From NCBI GenBank assembly GCA_028683855.1, contig JAQUHA010000002.1, positions 62,001-126,000 on the forward strand: a stretch of DNA of 64,000 nucleotides. Direction: 5' to 3'. This document shows, piece by piece, positions 61,073 to 64,000 of the stretch (positions are counted from its first letter, which is position 1; each line of letters begins with the position of its first letter). Made by a program: the position numbers and the translations under genes. The notes beneath the pieces were generated by a model. That model ran no database searches, was not told the origin of the DNA, and worked only from the letters and a program-made list of their open reading frames with translations. This DNA is from Desulfuromonadaceae bacterium. Lineage in GTDB: Bacteria; Desulfobacterota; Desulfuromonadia; Geobacterales; Pseudopelobacteraceae.

Positions 61073-61463
61073 TGTGAATAGCGCAGATATAAGAGTTCAA
61101 CTGGTTGATGACGATGAAATGATTCGTGACTGTATGACCGCATATTTTGAAGATGAAGGGTTTACAGTTTATGCGACAGCCGAGCCGGAAGAGGCTCTGA
61201 CAGTCATCTCTGAGGCTTATCCGACGGTCTGTATATCGGATTTACGTCTGCCGGGCATGATGGGTGACGAGTTTATTATGAAAGCGCATAGCATCAGTCC
61301 CAAAACAGCTTATATGCTGCACACCGGTTTGCGCTATCAGCTCTCTGACGAGCTGCGAGGTATTGGTATGAAAGTGGATGACGTGCTTTTGAAGCCTGTT
61401 CACGATCTGTCTAAACTTGTGAGAAAAATAAGAAATATCGCAGAATTCGGGAGAAAATTGTGA
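61062..61463 (+). CDS. Stand-alone receiver protein
   Basis: A 133-aa receiver: VQLVDDDEMIRDCMTAYFED, phospho-Asp region VCISDLRLPGMMGDEF, and LLKPVHDLSKLV. No output domain. ATG 61062 overlaps the kinase end by 11 bp; GTG 61074 with GGAG upstream is an alternative. Its stop overlaps the GGDEF/EAL gene (GTGA). Confidence 0.82.
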   Translation: MEFDVNSADIRVQLVDDDEMIRDCMTAYFEDEGFTVYATAEPEEALTVISEAYPTVCISDLRLPGMMGDEFIMKAHSISPKTAYMLHTGLRYQLSDELRGIGMKVDDVLLKPVHDLSKLVRKIRNIAEFGRKL

Positions 61464-63598
61464 TTGAACAGAAAACAGATAATCTGGTGCTTTTGACCAT
61501 TGACGATGAAGAGTCCATTCGCTTCAGCGTAGCGGCATTTTTTGAAGATTGCGGTTTTACCGTTTTTCAGGCTGCTGACGGTCGGGAAGGTATCCAGATG
61601 ATGAAACATCATCACCCTGATGTTGTTATAACAGATCTTCGTATGCCGAATGTTGACGGCATTGAGGTTGTTATTGCCGCAAAGCAGCTGGACGATAATA
61701 TGCCGATAATTGTTCTCTCTGGCACAGGTGTTCTTGGTGATGCTATTGAAGCGTTGAGGGATGGTGCCTGGGATTATCTGACAAAACCTGTTTTAGATCT
61801 GGTGGAGCTGGAGCTGGTTGTTGCCAGATGTGTGGAGAGAGCGCAGCTGGTGCGTGACAATCGAAATTATCATCAGAATCTTGAAGAGCTTGTTGTTGAA
61901 CGAACTGCTGAACTGCGTAAATTGATAACTGCTGTTGAGCAGAGTGCCAACAGTGTGGTGATGACAGATACTGAAGGTCTAATAGAGTATGTAAATCCAA
62001 AATTCTGCGAGGTTTCCGGTTATTCGAGGGATGAGGTTATAGGTAAAAATCCCCGCATTCTCAAATCGGGTAAACAGCTGGATCTTTATTATGCAGATAT
62101 GTGGAAGACGATCAAGGCAGGTAACGAGTGGCGGGGCGAGTTTTGTAATCTGACGAAGGATGGCAGGCAGTACTGGGAGCTAAGCAGCATTGCCCCGATA
62201 AGGGACGAAAACGGGGTAATAACAAGTTATGTCGCGATAAAGGAGGATATAACCACCCGGAAAGCGAACGAGGAAAAGCTTTATCTGCAAGCCAATTTCG
62301 ATGTTCTGACAGGTCTCCCGAATCGTAACTACTTCCAGAAATATCTGGATATGCAGATTGAGGCGACAAATATGGAGAACCGGTATCTGACCCTTATGGT
62401 GCTTGATATTGATAATCTTAAATTTGTTAACGATACATTTGGACATGAATTCGGAGATCTTCTTATAAAGGAAATTTCACGCAGACTCGAAGCTGTCTGC
62501 GGTCACGGTGCGTTTGTTTCAAGATTCGTAGGGGATGAGTTTACTGTAATACCACCGCTGTCAATGGATGCAGACGATGCCTGGCGACGTGCGGAACAGA
62601 TTCGCGATGCAATGAATGATACTTATGTCGTAAAGGGTACTGAGGTTATGGCGACTGCCAGCATTGGAGTTGTTGTCTATCCAGAAGATGGTGAATGTGT
62701 AGAAAGTCTGCTTAAAAATGGTGAAGCGGCAATGTATCAGGCGAAGAGAAACGGCAAGAATTCCATAAGCTTTTATACCCGTGAGCTTAACAGTCGGCTG
62801 GAGGAGCGATTTGCAATGGAGGCAAAGCTTCACAAGGCGATTGAGAAAGGTGAGTTTGCTCTTAACTATCAGCCTCAGATCAATCAGCTGACAGGGGCAA
62901 TTATCGGTGTTGAGGCTCTGTTGCGCTGGACTCCGACAGGTGAGGCTCCGCTCTCTCCGGGTCTGTTTATTCCAGTTCTGGAAGAGAGCGGTATGATTGT
63001 TCTGGTAGGAGAGTGGGTGCTATGGACAGCGTGCCGGCAGGCAGTTGAATGGCAGCAGTCCGGTTTGCCGCCGTTTCGTATTTCGGTCAATATTTCAGCT
63101 TTACAGTTTATGCGGAGCGACCTCGATATTGTTGTGAAACAGGTGCTTGAAGTGACGGGGCTTGACCCGCACTGCCTCTGTCTGGAGCTTACTGAAAGTA
63201 TGGTTATGGTTGACAGCGCCCGTACTCTTGAAAAAATGACGGCGCTTTCCGATATCGGAGTAATGCTCTCGCTGGATGATTTTGGCACAGGATATTCGTC
63301 TCTCGAATACCTGGGTCGCCTCCCTATTAAAGAGCTGAAAATAGATATGTCATTTGTAAGGCGGATGTTGATTACGAAAAATGATGCTGCTGTGGTTAAC
63401 ACAATTATAGCCATGGGGCAGGGGCTTGATATGGAGTTGGTGGCAGAGGGTGTTGAAACGGCTGAACAGCTTGATTATCTGAGAGAGCGTGGGTGCAGCA
63501 TAATTCAGGGCTTCTATTTCAGCCGCCCTCTGCTTCCAGAGAATTTTATTAATTTTTGCAGCGCGTGGGAACAGAGAGCCAGTTTACAGTTTAATTAA
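61460..63598 (+). CDS. REC-PAS-GGDEF-EAL c-di-GMP signalling protein
   Basis: A 712-aa protein: receiver (residues ~8-125; LLTIDDEESIRFSVAAFFED, DVVITDLRMPNVDGIE), helical linker, PAS (about 155-275), GGDEF domain with the signature RFVGDEF (about 355-361, first G replaced by V), and an EAL domain with EAL at about 485-487 plus CLELTESMV, SLDDFGTGYSSLEY and VAEGVETAEQLDYL. The EAL catalytic set looks complete, so phosphodiesterase activity is likely; cyclase activity is uncertain. GTG 61460 overlaps the previous stop. Confidence 0.9.
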   Translation: MIEQKTDNLVLLTIDDEESIRFSVAAFFEDCGFTVFQAADGREGIQMMKHHHPDVVITDLRMPNVDGIEVVIAAKQLDDNMPIIVLSGTGVLGDAIEALRDGAWDYLTKPVLDLVELELVVARCVERAQLVRDNRNYHQNLEELVVERTAELRKLITAVEQSANSVVMTDTEGLIEYVNPKFCEVSGYSRDEVIGKNPRILKSGKQLDLYYADMWKTIKAGNEWRGEFCNLTKDGRQYWELSSIAPIRDENGVITSYVAIKEDITTRKANEEKLYLQANFDVLTGLPNRNYFQKYLDMQIEATNMENRYLTLMVLDIDNLKFVNDTFGHEFGDLLIKEISRRLEAVCGHGAFVSRFVGDEFTVIPPLSMDADDAWRRAEQIRDAMNDTYVVKGTEVMATASIGVVVYPEDGECVESLLKNGEAAMYQAKRNGKNSISFYTRELNSRLEERFAMEAKLHKAIEKGEFALNYQPQINQLTGAIIGVEALLRWTPTGEAPLSPGLFIPVLEESGMIVLVGEWVLWTACRQAVEWQQSGLPPFRISVNISALQFMRSDLDIVVKQVLEVTGLDPHCLCLELTESMVMVDSARTLEKMTALSDIGVMLSLDDFGTGYSSLEYLGRLPIKELKIDMSFVRRMLITKNDAAVVNTIIAMGQGLDMELVAEGVETAEQLDYLRERGCSIIQGFYFSRPLLPENFINFCSAWEQRASLQFN

Positions 63599-63661
63599 AT
63601 AATCCGGTGTGATAATGTAATAACCCTGTTCTAAATGTAGACTTAAAAAGGTAAGTAATAT

Positions 63662-64000
63662 ATGTCTAAAGAGCCTTACAACAACTTTCGATGGCGTTTT
63701 ATTGCTGCAGTAATTTCCCCTTTGATAATTATGTGGGGACTTTTCTGGCTTCATACTACGCACGAGCACAACTCAGATATTTCTTTAGCCATCATACTTA
63801 CATTCACCGCACTGGCTCTCACCGTTGCCTTTCTTTTTTTACGACAGATAAACAAAATTTATACATCCAACGTAAAGCTTCTTGAGCAGCAGGAGGAGCT
63901 TAAACTTAAATCGGAGCTGCTTGATGCCGCTTCGGATGCAGTTCTGCTGATTGATGGCGATGGCAAGTTCGTTTATTTCAATAAAGCACTCTCCCAGATA
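63662..64000 (+). CDS. Sensor protein with two TMs and PAS start, cut by window edge
   Basis: The first 113 codons of a protein that runs off the window end. Two TM segments (FIAAVISPLIIMWGLFW and IILTFTALALTVAFLFL), a helical linker (LLEQQEELKLKSELLDAA), and the start of a PAS domain (SDAVLLIDGDGKFVYFNKAL). AAAAGGTAAG precedes ATG 63662. Most likely a histidine kinase or GGDEF/EAL protein; the output domain is not visible. Confidence 0.7.
   Translation, partial: MSKEPYNNFRWRFIAAVISPLIIMWGLFWLHTTHEHNSDISLAIILTFTALALTVAFLFLRQINKIYTSNVKLLEQQEELKLKSELLDAASDAVLLIDGDGKFVYFNKALSQI

Overview
The window looks like a chromosomal segment of a Desulfuromonadia/Geobacterales-type bacterium (Geobacter and relatives). 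The lineage call rests on a single-gene NifE-NifN fusion, nif leaders that look like ANTAR antitermination leaders downstream of sigma-54 promoters, a GeoRSP-type PqqD / radical SAM / SPASM trio, a CheX-type phosphatase fused to MshEN-like repeats, and many Geobacter-style sensor kinases. This is inference from protein families; no rRNA or tRNA gene was seen that could fix the species.

Layout. (1) 95-7366: a type I restriction-modification operon (hsdM, four-helix-bundle suffix protein, hsdS, AlbA_2/GHKL-type ATPase, hsdR), peppered with four copies of a 30-bp element made of three 9-nt units, plus a REP-like palindrome inserted in frame in hsdR. hsdR has its own 5' region with three 15-nt direct repeats. 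(2) 7488-8762: a protein with a C-terminal DisA_N (diadenylate cyclase-like) domain carrying altered signature motifs. (3) 8866-13869: nitrogen fixation: nifEN, nifX, a nif-specific ferredoxin, a second NifX/NifB-type protein and DraT. Both transcription units start with a -24/-12 promoter followed by an intrinsic terminator that overlaps a hexaloop hairpin. (4) 13964-28749: a long co-directional run: TMTC-like TPR membrane protein, beta-helix protein, carboxypeptidase-regulatory-like protein, OpuAC-like protein, ResB, permease, cupin, the GeoRSP trio, FmdE-like protein, PhnD-like lipoprotein, TPR protein, YedE-like membrane protein and a glycosyltransferase. (5) 28882-38618: a GspG-like pseudopilin, crcB plus DUF190, and a minus-strand type IV pilus/type II secretion-like operon (MshEN-GspE, GspF, pseudopilin, PilM-PilN fusion, PilO, PilP, MshL-like secretin). 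(6) 38818-48862: a surface polysaccharide cluster (fcl, acetyltransferase, four glycosyltransferases, two CDP-paratose-epimerase-like SDRs, YfhO protein). (7) 48938-52194: TrmN6-like methylase, MshEN-CheX plus CheY, and a parvulin. (8) 52392-64000: signalling: Fe-alcohol dehydrogenase coupled to a hybrid kinase, a second hybrid kinase, an NtrC-type regulator, a sigma-54-promoter-driven kinase / receiver / REC-PAS-GGDEF-EAL operon, and a truncated sensor at the window edge.

The most unusual items are the uncharacterised GeoRSP neighbourhood, the two nif antitermination leaders, the DAC-like protein with altered catalytic motifs, the MshEN-CheX fusion beside CheY, and the reading-frame-compatible 9-nt repeats of the restriction operon.

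Several c-di-GMP-related parts co-occur (MshEN in the pilus ATPase, MshEN repeats on CheX, an EAL protein with a variant GGDEF motif). A link between c-di-GMP, pilus assembly and surface polysaccharide is plausible but is inference only.
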